Shown here one piece after another: positions 1 through 9,859 of a DNA stretch of 64,000 nucleotides. Source of the stretch: Puniceibacterium antarcticum (GTDB lineage Bacteria; Pseudomonadota; Alphaproteobacteria; Rhodobacterales; Rhodobacteraceae); assembly GCF_002760615.1 (NCBI RefSeq), contig NZ_AWWI01000060.1, positions 124,001-188,000 on the forward strand, given 5' to 3'. Made by a program: the position numbers and the translations under genes. The first letter of the stretch is position 1. Every line of letters starts with the position of its first letter. The notes beneath the pieces were generated by a model. It searched no databases, was not told the origin of the DNA, and saw only the letters and a list, made by a program, of their open reading frames with translations.

Positions 1-12
1 ATCGTCGGACAT
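1..12 (-). CDS. 5' tip of a divergent gene (partial)
   Basis: A minus-strand ATG at 12-10 opens the frame M-S-D-D before the window edge. It is preceded, on that strand, by AAAGGA about 7 nt upstream of the ATG, a good ribosome binding site. It would be transcribed divergently from the leucine operon. Liu operons are often flanked by a divergent regulator, but four codons cannot identify the product. Confidence 0.3.
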
Positions 13-137
13 CGTGTCTATCCTTTTGATATTCGTTTTCATTTATGTAACGCTCTGGTTCAGGGAGAGGTTCCGTGGGCACTCGTTATGTTCACCTGTC
101 ACGGCTGCGATGACGGGACCGGAGATCAGTTTGGGGG

Positions 138-1307
138 ATGACAGTGTTCAACGCGGCAATGAGATTCGATCTGGGTGAGGATGTGAACGCGCTGCGCGAC
201 ATGGTGCACCGCTGGGCACAGGAGCGGGTGCGCCCGATGGCGGGCGAGATTGATGCGAGCAACGCCTTTCCCCCCGCGCTGTGGCCCGAAATGGGGGCGC
301 TGGGGCTGCTGGGCATCACCGTGCCCGAAGAATACGGCGGCGCCGGGATGGGGTATCTGGCACATGTGATCGCGGTTGAGGAGATCGCGCGGGCATCCGC
401 CTCGGTGTCGCTGTCCTATGGCGCGCATTCCAACCTGTGCGTGAATCAGATCGCGCTGAACGGGACGGAGGAACAGCGGCAGAAATATCTGCCCGGGCTG
501 GTGTCGGGGCAACATGTGGGCGCGCTGGCCATGTCGGAATCCGGCGCCGGATCAGATGTGGTGTCGATGAGCCTGCGCGCGGAAAAGCGCAACGATCGCT
601 ATGTGCTGAATGGCAGCAAATACTGGATCACCAACGGGCCGGATGCCGATACGCTGGTGGTCTATGCCAAGACTGATCCAGAAGCCGGATCCAAGGGCAT
701 CACCGCCTTTCTGATTGAAAAGACGATGACCGGATTTTCCACCAGCCCGCATTTCGACAAGCTGGGGATGCGGGGCAGCAATACCGCCGAGCTGATCTTT
801 GACGGGGTCGAAGTGCCGTTCGAAAATGTTCTGGGTGAAGATGGGCGCGGGGTGCGCGTGCTGATGTCCGGGCTTGATTACGAACGTGTGGTGCTGGCTG
901 GGATCGGCACCGGGATCATGGCGGCTTGTCTGGATGAGGTCATGCCCTATATGGCCGAGCGCAAACAGTTCGGGCAGCCGATTGGATCGTTCCAGCTGAT
1001 GCAGGGCAAGATTGCGGACATGTATACGGCGATGAATTCGGCGCGCGCCTATGTCTATGAGGTGGCAAAGGCCTGTGACCGGGGGGATGTGACGCGCCAG
1101 GATGCGGCGGCCTGCTGTCTTTATGCCTCTGAGCAGGCGATGGTGCAGGCGCATCAGGCGGTGCAGGCGATGGGCGGCGCGGGGTTTCTGGCGGATGCGC
1201 CGGTGGCGCGGCTGTTCCGCGATGCCAAGCTGATGGAGATCGGCGCAGGGACGTCAGAGATCCGGCGCATGCTGGTGGGCCGTGAGCTGATGGCGGCGAT
1301 GGGCTGA
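138..1307 (+). CDS. ivd: Isovaleryl-CoA dehydrogenase
   Basis: This FAD-dependent acyl-CoA dehydrogenase oxidises isovaleryl-CoA to 3-methylcrotonyl-CoA, the first committed step of leucine catabolism after the branched-chain keto acid dehydrogenase. Electrons pass to ETF. At 389 aa it has full family length. The N-terminal helical domain, the middle beta domain (SESGAGSD, then [13 protein letters not shown] near residue 155) and the C-terminal helical domain ([16 protein letters not shown]) are all present. Glu249 in [10 protein letters not shown] sits where isovaleryl-CoA dehydrogenases, unlike short-chain relatives, place the catalytic base. It is the first gene of a seven-gene operon with mccB, mccA, mvaB and liuC, which confirms the substrate. 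A second in-frame Met eight codons in is a possible alternative start. Confidence 0.95.
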   Translation: MTVFNAAMRFDLGEDVNALRDMVHRWAQERVRPMAGEIDASNAFPPALWPEMGALGLLGITVPEEYGGAGMGYLAHVIAVEEIARASASVSLSYGAHSNLCVNQIALNGTEEQRQKYLPGLVSGQHVGALAMSESGAGSDVVSMSLRAEKRNDRYVLNGSKYWITNGPDADTLVVYAKTDPEAGSKGITAFLIEKTMTGFSTSPHFDKLGMRGSNTAELIFDGVEVPFENVLGEDGRGVRVLMSGLDYERVVLAGIGTGIMAACLDEVMPYMAERKQFGQPIGSFQLMQGKIADMYTAMNSARAYVYEVAKACDRGDVTRQDAAACCLYASEQAMVQAHQAVQAMGGAGFLADAPVARLFRDAKLMEIGAGTSEIRRMLVGRELMAAMG

Positions 1308-1310
1308 GCG

Positions 1311-1628
1311 ATGCCGCAATGGTTCTGGTTCGTTCCAATCGGTCTGGTGATTGCGCTGGCGGCGGTGACAGGCTGGCGGCACGGCTGGATTGTCGCGAAT
1401 GTCAGCGAAACGCAGGTGATTGAAGCCTATGCCACACGGTATCTGCAGGACCGGGCGCGGGATGGCACGGGCGCGACGGCTGCGCGCAGCGAGTGCAGCG
1501 CGCAGCCGTCGGATCGGGCCTGGATTGTGGTGATCTGCGGGCCGGACGATCCGGCGTTGCGCTACACCTATTACGTGGCCCGCGACGGTCGGCTGAAGCT
1601 GCTTGTGGGGCCGCGGGGCCGGGGATGA
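1311..1628 (+). CDS. Small single-pass membrane protein in the leucine operon
   Basis: A 105-aa protein of unknown function that begins three bases after the ivd stop. Residues 4-20 form one hydrophobic membrane segment ([16 protein letters not shown]), followed by a soluble domain with two cysteines. It is probably inner-membrane anchored with a periplasmic C-terminal domain; that topology is inferred. The tight spacing and shared strand mean it is co-transcribed with the liu genes, but I recognise no catalytic motif. Confidence 0.7.
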   Translation: MPQWFWFVPIGLVIALAAVTGWRHGWIVANVSETQVIEAYATRYLQDRARDGTGATAARSECSAQPSDRAWIVVICGPDDPALRYTYYVARDGRLKLLVGPRGRG

Positions 1629-1680
1629 GGGGCGGTCGTGCCGCCCTTGGGTCGGCGGCCGTGTCAGAGGGGGGATGGAT

Positions 1681-3282
1681 ATGAAGCTGAAATCGCAGGC
1701 GCTTGTGGGATCAGAGGCCTACAAGGCCAATGTTCAGGGCCATCTGGAGGCGCTGCATCTGGTCGAGGCGGCGGCAGCGCTGGCAATGGCGGGGGGTGGA
1801 GAGACAGCCCGGGCGCGGCATCTGGGGCGGGGCAAGATGCTGCCGCGCGAGAGGGTGGCGAATTTGCTGGATCCGGGCGCGCCCTTCCTTGAGGTGGGGG
1901 TGACGGCGGCGCATGGGCTCTATGGCGGGGCGGCGCCCTGTGCGGGGGTGATCGCCGGGGTGGGCCGGGTGATGGGTCAGGATGTCATGGTGGTCTGCAA
2001 CGATGCCACGGTGAAGGGCGGCACCTATTATCCGATGACGGTGAAAAAGCATCTGCGGGCGCAGGAGATCGCCGAGGAGAACCATCTGCCCTGTGTTTAC
2101 CTTGTGGACAGTGGCGGGGCGAACCTGCCCAATCAGGATGAGGTGTTTCCGGATCGCGACCACTTTGGCCGGATCTTTTACAATCAGGCGCGGATGTCGG
2201 CCAAAGGGATTGCTCAGATCGCCGTGGTCATGGGGTCCTGCACGGCGGGGGGCGCCTATGTGCCCGCGATGTCGGATGTGACGATCATCGTGCGCGAACA
2301 GGGAACGATCTTTCTGGCGGGACCGCCGCTGGTCAGGGCCGCCACCGGAGAAGTGGTGAGCGCCGAGGATCTGGGCGGCGGTGATGTACACACCCGCCTG
2401 TCCGGTGTGGCGGATTATCTGGCCGAGGATGACGCCCATGCGCTGGCGCTGGCGCGGCGGGCGGTGGGATCCCTGAACCGGGTGACGCCGGTTGTGGCGC
2501 GGGACACGCCGGAACTGCCCGCCTATGACCCGGAGGAGATCCTTGGCGTTGTGCCAGCGGATCTGCGCACGCCTTATGACATCCGCGAGGTCATTGCGCG
2601 GGTGGTGGACGGCTCGCGCTTTGATGAATTCAAGCCGCGGTTCGGTGAGACCCTGGTGAGCGGGTTTGCGAAGATCGACGGATATCCCGTTGGGATCATT
2701 GCCAATAACGGTGTCTTGTTTTCCGAGGCGGCGCAAAAGGGCGCACATTTTGTCGAACTCTGCTCTGCGCGGCGTATCCCGTTGGTTTTCTTGCAAAACA
2801 TCACCGGTTTCATGGTCGGGCGACGGTATGAGAACGAGGGGATCGCGCGGCATGGGGCCAAGATGGTGACGGCGGTGGCGACGACAAGCGTGCCCAAGAT
2901 CACCATGGTCGTCGGGGGATCGTTCGGCGCTGGAAATTATGGCATGTCCGGAAGGGCTTATGGCCCGAGGTTCATGTGGTCCTGGCCGAATTCGCGCATC
3001 AGCGTCATGGGCGGCGCGCAGGCCGCGGGAGTGCTGGCGACGGTGAAGCGCGACGCGCTGGAGCGGTCTGGCGAGAGCTGGTCGGCTGAGGAAGAGGCTG
3101 CGTTCAAGGAACCGACGGTGCGGATGTTCGAGGAGCAGTCGCATCCGCTCTATGCCTCAGCCCGGTTGTGGGATGATGGAATTGTGGACCCGAGGATGGC
3201 GCGACAGGTGCTGAGCCTGAGCCTGTCCGCCGCGCTGAATGCGCCAATCGAAGAGACACGCTTTGGCGTGTTCCGGATGTGA
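1681..3282 (+). CDS. mccB: Methylcrotonyl-CoA carboxylase, carboxyltransferase (beta) subunit
   Basis: MccB transfers the carboxyl group from biotin on MccA to 3-methylcrotonyl-CoA, giving 3-methylglutaconyl-CoA in leucine breakdown. The 533-aa product has both crotonase-like carboxyltransferase domains: the N half with the glycine-rich [10 protein letters not shown] loop and the C half with [13 protein letters not shown], which bind the acyl-CoA and biotin. The ATG at 1681 is preferred because AGAGGGG lies at good distance and the N-terminus (MKLKSQ) fits the family. An ATG two codons upstream at 1675 is too close to that site. It is followed 24 nt later by mccA, so the two subunits can be made together. 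Confidence 0.95.
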   Translation: MKLKSQALVGSEAYKANVQGHLEALHLVEAAAALAMAGGGETARARHLGRGKMLPRERVANLLDPGAPFLEVGVTAAHGLYGGAAPCAGVIAGVGRVMGQDVMVVCNDATVKGGTYYPMTVKKHLRAQEIAEENHLPCVYLVDSGGANLPNQDEVFPDRDHFGRIFYNQARMSAKGIAQIAVVMGSCTAGGAYVPAMSDVTIIVREQGTIFLAGPPLVRAATGEVVSAEDLGGGDVHTRLSGVADYLAEDDAHALALARRAVGSLNRVTPVVARDTPELPAYDPEEILGVVPADLRTPYDIREVIARVVDGSRFDEFKPRFGETLVSGFAKIDGYPVGIIANNGVLFSEAAQKGAHFVELCSARRIPLVFLQNITGFMVGRRYENEGIARHGAKMVTAVATTSVPKITMVVGGSFGAGNYGMSGRAYGPRFMWSWPNSRISVMGGAQAAGVLATVKRDALERSGESWSAEEEAAFKEPTVRMFEEQSHPLYASARLWDDGIVDPRMARQVLSLSLSAALNAPIEETRFGVFRM

Positions 3283-3306
3283 GCCGGTCCGGGGAGGGAC
3301 GCCAAG

Positions 3307-5256
3307 ATGTTTGACAGGATCCTGATTGCGAACCGGGGCGAGATTGCCTGCCGGGTGATCGAAACGGCGCAGCGGCTGGGGGTGTCCACTGTGGCCGTCT
3401 ATTCCGATGCGGATGCGGGCGCGAAACATGTGGCGATGGCGGATCAGGCGGTGCATATCGGCGCGGCGCCACCGTCCGAAAGTTATCTGCGCGGTGAGCG
3501 GATCATCGCGGCGGCGCTACAGACCGGCGCGCAGGCGATCCATCCCGGCTATGGGTTCCTTTCGGAAAACCCCGGGTTTGTGGAGGCGGTTGTGGCGGCG
3601 GGGCTGGTGTTCATCGGCCCGTCCGCTGATGCGATCCGCAAGATGGGGCTGAAGGATGCGGCCAAGGATCTGATGGCGGCGGCGGGTGTGCCGGTGGTGC
3701 CGGGCTATCAAGGCGCGGATCAGGATGCCGGAGTGCTTGCGCAGGCCGCGGAAAAGATCGGCTATCCGGTGCTGATCAAGGCCGTGGCGGGCGGTGGCGG
3801 CAAGGGCATGCGGCGGGTGGATCGCGCAGAGGATTTTGCCGGGTCGCTGGCGTCCTGCCGGGCCGAGGCGAAGGGCGCCTTTGGCAATGATGCCGTGCTG
3901 ATCGAGACGTATATCGAGGCACCGCGCCATATCGAGGTGCAGATTTTTGGCGATGGCCGCCGCGCCGTGCATCTGTTCGAGCGGGATTGTTCGCTGCAAC
4001 GGCGACACCAGAAGGTGATCGAGGAAGCGCCGGCCCCCGGCATGACCGACGTGATGCGGCAGGCGATGGGGGATGCTGCGGTGCGTGCGGCAGAAACCAT
4101 AGGATACAGTGGCGCTGGAACGGTCGAATTCATCGTCGATGCCCGCGACGGGCTGCGCGCGGACCGGTTCTGGTTCATGGAGATGAACACGCGGCTGCAG
4201 GTCGAACATCCGGTGACGGAATGTATCACCGGGGTCGATCTGGTCGCATGGCAGCTGCGGGTGGCGTCGGGCGAGGATCTGCCCGCACGGCAGGAGGATC
4301 TGCAGCTGAGCGGTCATGCGTTCGAGGCGCGGCTTTATGCCGAGGATGTGGCGGCGGGGTTTCTGCCCGCGACCGGACGGCTGGCGCATCTGGCCTTTCC
4401 CATGGGGGTGCGGGCTGACAGCGGCGTGCGGTCCGGTGATGTGATCAGCCCACATTATGACCCGATGATTGCCAAGCTGATCGTGCATGGGCCGACGCGG
4501 GCGATTGCCCTGCGGCAGTTGTCGCGCGCGCTGGCGCAGTGTCAGGTGGCAGGGACAGTGACGAACCTGGCCTTTTTGGGCGCTTTGGCGGGACATGAGG
4601 GGTTTGCGCGCGCAGAGGTCGATACCGGGCTGATCGCGCGGGATCTGGAGGCGCTGACCGAACTGGCAGAAGTTTCGGCCCAGGTGGTGGCGCAGGCGGC
4701 ACTGGTCGCGGCAGGGTTGGAGCGGATGACCGGCGCCGGAGTGGGCTTTGCCCTGTGGGCGCCGCTGCGGCGGACGATCTTGCTGGGATTTGGCGGGGCA
4801 GAGCTGTCGGTTGTGCTGATGTCGCGGGGGCCGGATCTGTGTGAGGTCGAACTGGTGGATGGGCTGGTGCGGGCAGAGCGGATCGACGGGCGCTGGCGCT
4901 TTGACGGGATGGCGGGGCATGCGGCGTTTCAGGAAGGCGATATGGTCACGGTGTTTGCCGATTATGGCCGCGCCTTCCGGATCATCGACCCGCTGGAGCG
5001 CGCAGCGGGTGGCGCGCCAGAGGCCGGGACTCTGATTGCAGCGCCGATGCCGGGGCTGGTGCGCGATGTCTTTGCCACTGTCGGGCAAGAGGTGAAGAGT
5101 GGTGATCGGCTGGCGGTGCTGGAGGCGATGAAGATGGAACATGCGCTGGTTGCGGTGCGCGACGGGGTGGTGGCCGAGGTTCTGGTGGCGGCGGGTGATC
5201 AGGTTGATGCCGGGGCGGTGCTGATCCGTCTGGAAGAGCCGGAGGATGCGGCATGA
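3307..5256 (+). CDS. mccA: Methylcrotonyl-CoA carboxylase, biotin-containing (alpha) subunit
   Basis: MccA carboxylates its own biotin with ATP and bicarbonate and hands the carboxyl to MccB. The 649-aa protein has the biotin carboxylase N domain (ILIANRGEIACRV at the start), an ATP-grasp domain with the GGGGKGMR loop and ERDCSLQRRHQK, the biotin carboxylase C domain, an MCC-type linker (BT) region, and a C-terminal biotinyl domain with EAMKMEH. Lys609 is the predicted biotinylation site, modified by the BirA encoded at 27422. GAGGGACGCCAAG before the ATG is a good ribosome site. Its last 4 nt overlap the GST gene. Confidence 0.96.
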   Translation: MFDRILIANRGEIACRVIETAQRLGVSTVAVYSDADAGAKHVAMADQAVHIGAAPPSESYLRGERIIAAALQTGAQAIHPGYGFLSENPGFVEAVVAAGLVFIGPSADAIRKMGLKDAAKDLMAAAGVPVVPGYQGADQDAGVLAQAAEKIGYPVLIKAVAGGGGKGMRRVDRAEDFAGSLASCRAEAKGAFGNDAVLIETYIEAPRHIEVQIFGDGRRAVHLFERDCSLQRRHQKVIEEAPAPGMTDVMRQAMGDAAVRAAETIGYSGAGTVEFIVDARDGLRADRFWFMEMNTRLQVEHPVTECITGVDLVAWQLRVASGEDLPARQEDLQLSGHAFEARLYAEDVAAGFLPATGRLAHLAFPMGVRADSGVRSGDVISPHYDPMIAKLIVHGPTRAIALRQLSRALAQCQVAGTVTNLAFLGALAGHEGFARAEVDTGLIARDLEALTELAEVSAQVVAQAALVAAGLERMTGAGVGFALWAPLRRTILLGFGGAELSVVLMSRGPDLCEVELVDGLVRAERIDGRWRFDGMAGHAAFQEGDMVTVFADYGRAFRIIDPLERAAGGAPEAGTLIAAPMPGLVRDVFATVGQEVKSGDRLAVLEAMKMEHALVAVRDGVVAEVLVAAGDQVDAGAVLIRLEEPEDAA

Positions 5257-5915
5257 TCCGTCTGCACCATGTGGCGTTTTCGCGCTCCTTCCGGGTGCTC
5301 TGGCTGCTGGAGGAGCTGGGGCTGGAGTATGAGGTCATACATTATGACATCCGCGACGGATCGCTGCGCGGGGCATTTCAGGAACTGTCGCCTGCGGGGC
5401 GGGTGCCCGCGCTGGAGACCGGCGATCAGGTGCTGTTCGAAAGCGGCGCGATACACGAGTATCTGACGGAGACCTATCCGAGGGCCGGTCTGGGCCGTGC
5501 GGCTGGAACGATCCAGCGGGCGCGGTTTCTGGAGATGCTGCATTTTGCCGAGACGATGGCGGGCTGTATCGAGCAGCTGAACATGCAGCATGTGTTTCTG
5601 CGCGACCCGGCGCAGGCCTCTGCCATGGTGATCAAGCTGGTGACGGCGCGGCTGGCCGGAACCCTGAAGGCGCTGGAGCGGCTGCTGGAGGGGCAGGCGT
5701 TTCTGCTGGCCGACGGTTTCAGCGCGGCGGATACGATGATGGGATTCAATCTGTTCGCGGCGCCGTATTTTGTACCGCTTGACGGATTGGCGGGATTGCT
5801 GGCCTATCGCGCGCGGCTGGAGGCGCGTCCTGCCTATGGGCGGGCGCGGGCGCGGGATGGCGCGCAGAAATTCTATGACCGCGCCTTTTATCCAGTGCCG
5901 GAGCTGGGCGCATGA
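5253..5915 (+). CDS. Glutathione S-transferase family protein
   Basis: A 220-aa cytosolic-type GST. The thioredoxin-like N domain (about residues 1-80) has the cis-proline region GRVPALE and the ESGAIHEYL glutathione-binding segment. An all-helical C domain follows, with FLLADGFSAADTMMG matching the conserved N-capping box region. It overlaps mccA and mvaB by 4 nt on either side (ATGA), so it is translationally coupled inside the leucine operon. GSTs are not needed for the canonical pathway. A role in handling reactive acyl-CoA intermediates such as methylcrotonyl or methylglutaconyl species is an inference only. Confidence 0.88.
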   Translation: MIRLHHVAFSRSFRVLWLLEELGLEYEVIHYDIRDGSLRGAFQELSPAGRVPALETGDQVLFESGAIHEYLTETYPRAGLGRAAGTIQRARFLEMLHFAETMAGCIEQLNMQHVFLRDPAQASAMVIKLVTARLAGTLKALERLLEGQAFLLADGFSAADTMMGFNLFAAPYFVPLDGLAGLLAYRARLEARPAYGRARARDGAQKFYDRAFYPVPELGA

Positions 5916-6781
5916 GCGATTCTGTTGAGATCTTCGAGGTCGGGCCACGGGACGGGCTGCAGAACGAAGCGCGGCTGATCCCGGTGGCGGAAAAGATCGC
6001 GCTGGTGGATCTGCTGGGGCAGGCGGGGTTCAAGCGGATCGAGGTTGCGTCTTTTGTGAGCCCGAAATGGGTGCCGCAGATGGCGCAATCCGGCGCAGTG
6101 CTGGCAGGGATCCGGCGGGTGCCAGGGGTGTCCTATGCGGCGCTGACGCCCAACCTGAAGGGATTTCAGGCGGCGGTTGCGGCAGGGGCGGATGAGGTGG
6201 CGATCTTCGGCTCTGCCTCTGAAGGGTTTTCGCGGGCGAATATCAATGCCTCGGTTGCAGAGAGCCTGGAACGGTTCGGGCTGGTGACCGAGGCGGCGCG
6301 GCAGGCGGGGTTAGTGGTGCGGGGCTATGTGTCCTGCGCGATGGACTGCCCCTATGACGGGCCGGTCGCGCCAGAGGCCGTGGTGCGCGTGGTGGCGGCC
6401 CTGCTGGAGATGGGTTGTTACGAGGTCTCTGTTGCGGACACGCTTGGGCGGGCAAGCCCGGAGGCGGTGGACGCCATGCTGCACGCGGTGACCGAGGCGT
6501 TTGGCGCCGCGCGGCTGGCGGCGCATTTCCATGATACGGGTGGGGGGGCGCTCGAAAATATATCGGTTGCGCTGGCGCGCGGGATCCGGGTGTTCGATGC
6601 GGCGGTGGGGGGGCTGGGCGGCTGTCCCTATGCGCCGGGCGCCAAGGGCAATGTGGCAACCGAGGCGGTGGCCGCGCATCTGGCGGCGCTGGGATATGAG
6701 ACCGGACTGGACAGAGCGGTTCTGGCAGAGGCAGCGCAGCTTGCACGGGCGATGCGGCTGGGGGATGCAAAACTATTGTGA
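5912..6781 (+). CDS. mvaB: Hydroxymethylglutaryl-CoA lyase
   Basis: This enzyme cleaves HMG-CoA to acetoacetate and acetyl-CoA, the last step of leucine catabolism. The 289-aa TIM-barrel protein opens with EVGPRDGLQNE, which carries the catalytic Arg and the metal-binding Asp. It has the metal-binding HFHDTGG segment and the signature GLGGCPYAPGAKGN with the catalytic Cys of the HMG-CoA lyase loop. It overlaps the GST gene by ATGA. Its stop codon lies inside the first hairpin of a repeat element (6769-6814), so the gene's last codons are part of that structure. Confidence 0.95.
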   Translation: MSDSVEIFEVGPRDGLQNEARLIPVAEKIALVDLLGQAGFKRIEVASFVSPKWVPQMAQSGAVLAGIRRVPGVSYAALTPNLKGFQAAVAAGADEVAIFGSASEGFSRANINASVAESLERFGLVTEAARQAGLVVRGYVSCAMDCPYDGPVAPEAVVRVVAALLEMGCYEVSVADTLGRASPEAVDAMLHAVTEAFGAARLAAHFHDTGGGALENISVALARGIRVFDAAVGGLGGCPYAPGAKGNVATEAVAAHLAALGYETGLDRAVLAEAAQLARAMRLGDAKLL

Positions 6782-6814
6782 ATAGTTTTGCCAAAAGTCT
6801 TTGAAGACTTTTGG
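6769..6814. repeat. Tandem two-hairpin intergenic repeat, copy 1
   Basis: Two perfect inverted repeats lie 1 nt apart. AAAACTATT/AATAGTTTT has a 3-nt loop (6769-6789), and CCAAAAGTCTT/AAGACTTTTGG has a 2-nt loop (6791-6814). The first includes the mvaB stop codon. A second copy at 20643-20690 has the same architecture with different but still complementary stems. There is no U-tract, so it is probably a repeat or an RNA-stabilising/processing element rather than a terminator. Confidence 0.75.
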
Positions 6815-6841
6815 GGTGCAGGCACGAGAGGGAAAGACGTC

Positions 6842-7624
6842 ATGGCGGAACTGGTACAGGTGGTGCGGGACGCGCGGGGGGTGGCCTGGCTGCGCCTGGA
6901 ACGGCCAGAGAAGCACAATGCCCTGTCGGCAGAGATGCTGGAACAGCTTGAGGTCGCGGCGCGGGGGCTGGGGGCGGATCCGTCGGTGCGGGTCGTCGTG
7001 CTGGCCGCGTCGGGGGCAACGTTCTGCGCGGGGGGCGATCTTGCCTGGATGCGCGCGCAGTTCGACATGGATGACGACACGCGGCGACGCGAAAGCCGGC
7101 GCATCGCGACGGCATTGGGGGCGCTGTCCGATCTGACGCAGCCGCTGATCGGGCGTATTCAGGGCAATGCCTTTGGTGGGGGTGTCGGTCTGGCGTCGGT
7201 CTGTGACGTGGCGATCGGGGTTGTGGGGGGGAAGATGGGGCTGACCGAAACCCGGTTGGGGCTGATCCCGGCCAATATCGGACCCTATGTTATTGCCCGC
7301 ATGGGCGCGGCGCGCGCGCGCGAGGTGTTCATGTCCTCGCGCGTCTTTGGCGCAGAAGAGGCTGTGCGTCTGGGGCTGCTGAGCCGGGTCGTTGCGGCAG
7401 AGGCCCTGGATGATGCGGTCGAGGCCGAGGTTGTGCCTTATCTGTCCTGCGCGCCCGGAGCGGTGGGCGAAGCCAAGGCCCTGCTGCGCGCGCTGTCAGG
7501 GCAGGTCAGTGACGCGCAGATAGATCTGGCCATCGACGCGCTGGCAAAGCGCTGGGAAAGTGATGAGGCACGAGAAGGGCTTGCGGCGTTTTTCGACAAG
7601 CGCGCACCGGGCTGGAGCCTCTAA
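6842..7624 (+). CDS. liuC: Methylglutaconyl-CoA hydratase (enoyl-CoA hydratase family)
   Basis: A crotonase-fold enzyme that by position hydrates 3-methylglutaconyl-CoA to HMG-CoA, closing the gap between MCC and HMG-CoA lyase. The 260-aa protein has RPEKHNALS, the CoA oxyanion-hole segment SGATFCAGGDLAWM, and GNAFGGGVGLASVCDVAI followed by TETRLGLIPANIGPYV. These are typical of the liuC branch. The ATG at 6842 follows GAGAGGG and gives the normal MAELVQ start. An ATG 18 codons upstream lies inside the hairpin repeat and is unlikely. Substrate assignment rests on operon context. Confidence 0.9.
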   Translation: MAELVQVVRDARGVAWLRLERPEKHNALSAEMLEQLEVAARGLGADPSVRVVVLAASGATFCAGGDLAWMRAQFDMDDDTRRRESRRIATALGALSDLTQPLIGRIQGNAFGGGVGLASVCDVAIGVVGGKMGLTETRLGLIPANIGPYVIARMGAARAREVFMSSRVFGAEEAVRLGLLSRVVAAEALDDAVEAEVVPYLSCAPGAVGEAKALLRALSGQVSDAQIDLAIDALAKRWESDEAREGLAAFFDKRAPGWSL

Positions 7625-7935
7625 GCACCAGAGATGAGTCTGTAAACACAGAGGTGAGTCTGTGCCCCCGGGGACAACTGCGCGGCCTGCCAACCGCAGG
7701 CGCGACCCATCCGCGCGCACGCAAAACAGGCAGATATCGAAAATTTTAGGCCCATCCTTTTGTAAGTGTTAAACAATTTCGGCTTACTTGCTTGAATCAG
7801 AAGTGTTTTTCATCAAGCTTGAATGCTGTTGCCTTGGTTGACCCGGGCCGCGGGCGGCGATAAGTCAGTGCTCAAGTCAACCTAGCCACTTGACGGATGC
7901 GCCCCGAAGCGGCGCCGTTGGAAAGGAGCCACCTC
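7625..7935 (+). promoter_or_regulatory. Leader/promoter region of the nuo operon
   Basis: No gene is visible here. The first 60 bases hold a direct repeat of GAGTCTGT and the weak stem CACAGA/TCTGTG followed by CCCCCGGGG, but no T-run. The 7740-7830 stretch is distinctly AT-rich for this genome and is the likely promoter area for nuoA. It carries two copies of GCTTGAAT. I cannot assign -35/-10 boxes with confidence. Confidence 0.4.
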
Positions 7936-8906
<971 letters not shown>

Positions 8907-8940
8907 GGCGTGCGCACCCCCCGATGAAGGAGACGACAGG

Positions 8941-9549
8941 ATGACGGCAGCACTGCAGGAACTGGGCGGGCATATCGAGCTCAAGCGCCCGGATTGCGTT
9001 CTTGGCTGGGACGTGACCCACGGAGAGCTGAACATCGACGTGGCGCCGTCCAACGTGCGCGGTCTGGTGGATTTTCTGAAGGCCGATAACAGTTGCCGGT
9101 TCACCTCGCTGGTGGATATCACGGCGGTGGATTACCCCGAGCGGGCCAAGCGGTTCGACGTGGTCTATCACTTTCTGTCGATGTATCAGAACCATCGCAT
9201 CCGCCTGCGCGTCAGCATCCGCGAAGAGGATATGGTACCGTCGATCACATCCGTGCATCCCAGTGCCAACTGGTTCGAGCGCGAGATTTTCGACATGTTC
9301 GGCGTGCTGTTTTCGGGCCATCCGGATCTGCGCCGCATCCTGACGGACTATGGCTTTCGCGGGCACCCGCTGCGCAAGGATTTCCCGACCACGGGTTATA
9401 CCGAAGTGCGCTATGACGAACAGCAAAAGCGCGTAGTCTATGAGCCAGTGAACCTGGTGCAGGAGTATCGGCAGTTCGATTTCATGAGCCCGTGGGAAGG
9501 TGCGCAATACGTGCTGCCCGGCGACGAAAAGAAAGAGGCGGCCAAGTAA
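8941..9549 (+). CDS. nuoC: NADH-quinone oxidoreductase subunit C
   Basis: NuoC is a peripheral-arm subunit (30-kDa family) that packs against NuoB and NuoD near the quinone site. The 202-aa product has the family signature [24 protein letters not shown] split as ERE-x-DMFG and the [10 protein letters not shown] segment. GAAGGAGACGACAGG precedes the ATG at 8941. It is encoded separately from nuoD, as in other alphaproteobacteria and unlike the fused nuoCD of enterobacteria. Confidence 0.95.
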   Translation: MTAALQELGGHIELKRPDCVLGWDVTHGELNIDVAPSNVRGLVDFLKADNSCRFTSLVDITAVDYPERAKRFDVVYHFLSMYQNHRIRLRVSIREEDMVPSITSVHPSANWFEREIFDMFGVLFSGHPDLRRILTDYGFRGHPLRKDFPTTGYTEVRYDEQQKRVVYEPVNLVQEYRQFDFMSPWEGAQYVLPGDEKKEAAK

Positions 9550-9722
9550 TGGGCGGTTTGTGGTGGCTGATCCTTTCGGCGCTGACAGCGATCCCGATGA
9601 TCAAGCTGCTGCCGTTCTTTGGGATCAACAAATGGTGGGCGATGGTCTGTCTTGTCCCGCTGGGCACCATTGCCCTGCTGTGGTGGATGGGCCTGAAGCT
9701 GAAAGAGTTGGAGAAGCTGTGA
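9549..9722 (+). CDS. 57-aa two-helix membrane microprotein
   Basis: A small protein of unknown function whose ATG shares one base with the nuoC stop (TAATG). Two hydrophobic segments (WWLILSALTAIPMI and WWAMVCLVPLGTIALLWWM) flank a short Lys-containing loop, and the C-terminus is basic. It ends in a TGATG overlap with the next small frame. Co-translation with nuoC suggests an accessory or assembly role at the membrane arm; that is inference. Confidence 0.7.
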   Translation: MGGLWWLILSALTAIPMIKLLPFFGINKWWAMVCLVPLGTIALLWWMGLKLKELEKL

Positions 9723-9859
9723 TGATCCCATTTTTGAGCGAATTTCTTGGGCTTGCAGCCGCCGCGCTGGCGCTGGGTGGCAGTATGGCTTTGGTACAAA
9801 ATCGCAGGGTCTGCGCGACGCAGAACTCTGATGTGACGCGGGATAAGGGGAGACGATGA
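9722..9859 (+). CDS. Candidate 45-aa microprotein between nuoC and nuoD
   Basis: The ATG lies in a TGATG overlap with the preceding microprotein, and the TGA lies in an ATGATG overlap with nuoD. One hydrophobic segment ([18 protein letters not shown]) is followed by a basic tail. It may be a real coupled microprotein or only a translational relay to nuoD. Its polar tail has codon use less typical of the operon, so confidence is moderate. Confidence 0.45.
   Translation: MIPFLSEFLGLAAAALALGGSMALVQNRRVCATQNSDVTRDKGRR

Noticed and set aside
6788-6841. Upstream ATG of liuC at 6788
   Set aside because: It lies in the hairpin repeat, lacks a ribosome site and would add 18 residues foreign to the family.
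7625-7690. Terminator after the leucine operon (CACAGA/TCTGTG with CCCCCGGGG)
   Set aside because: The stem is only 6 bp and no T-run follows on the + strand. It is described only as part of the spacer.
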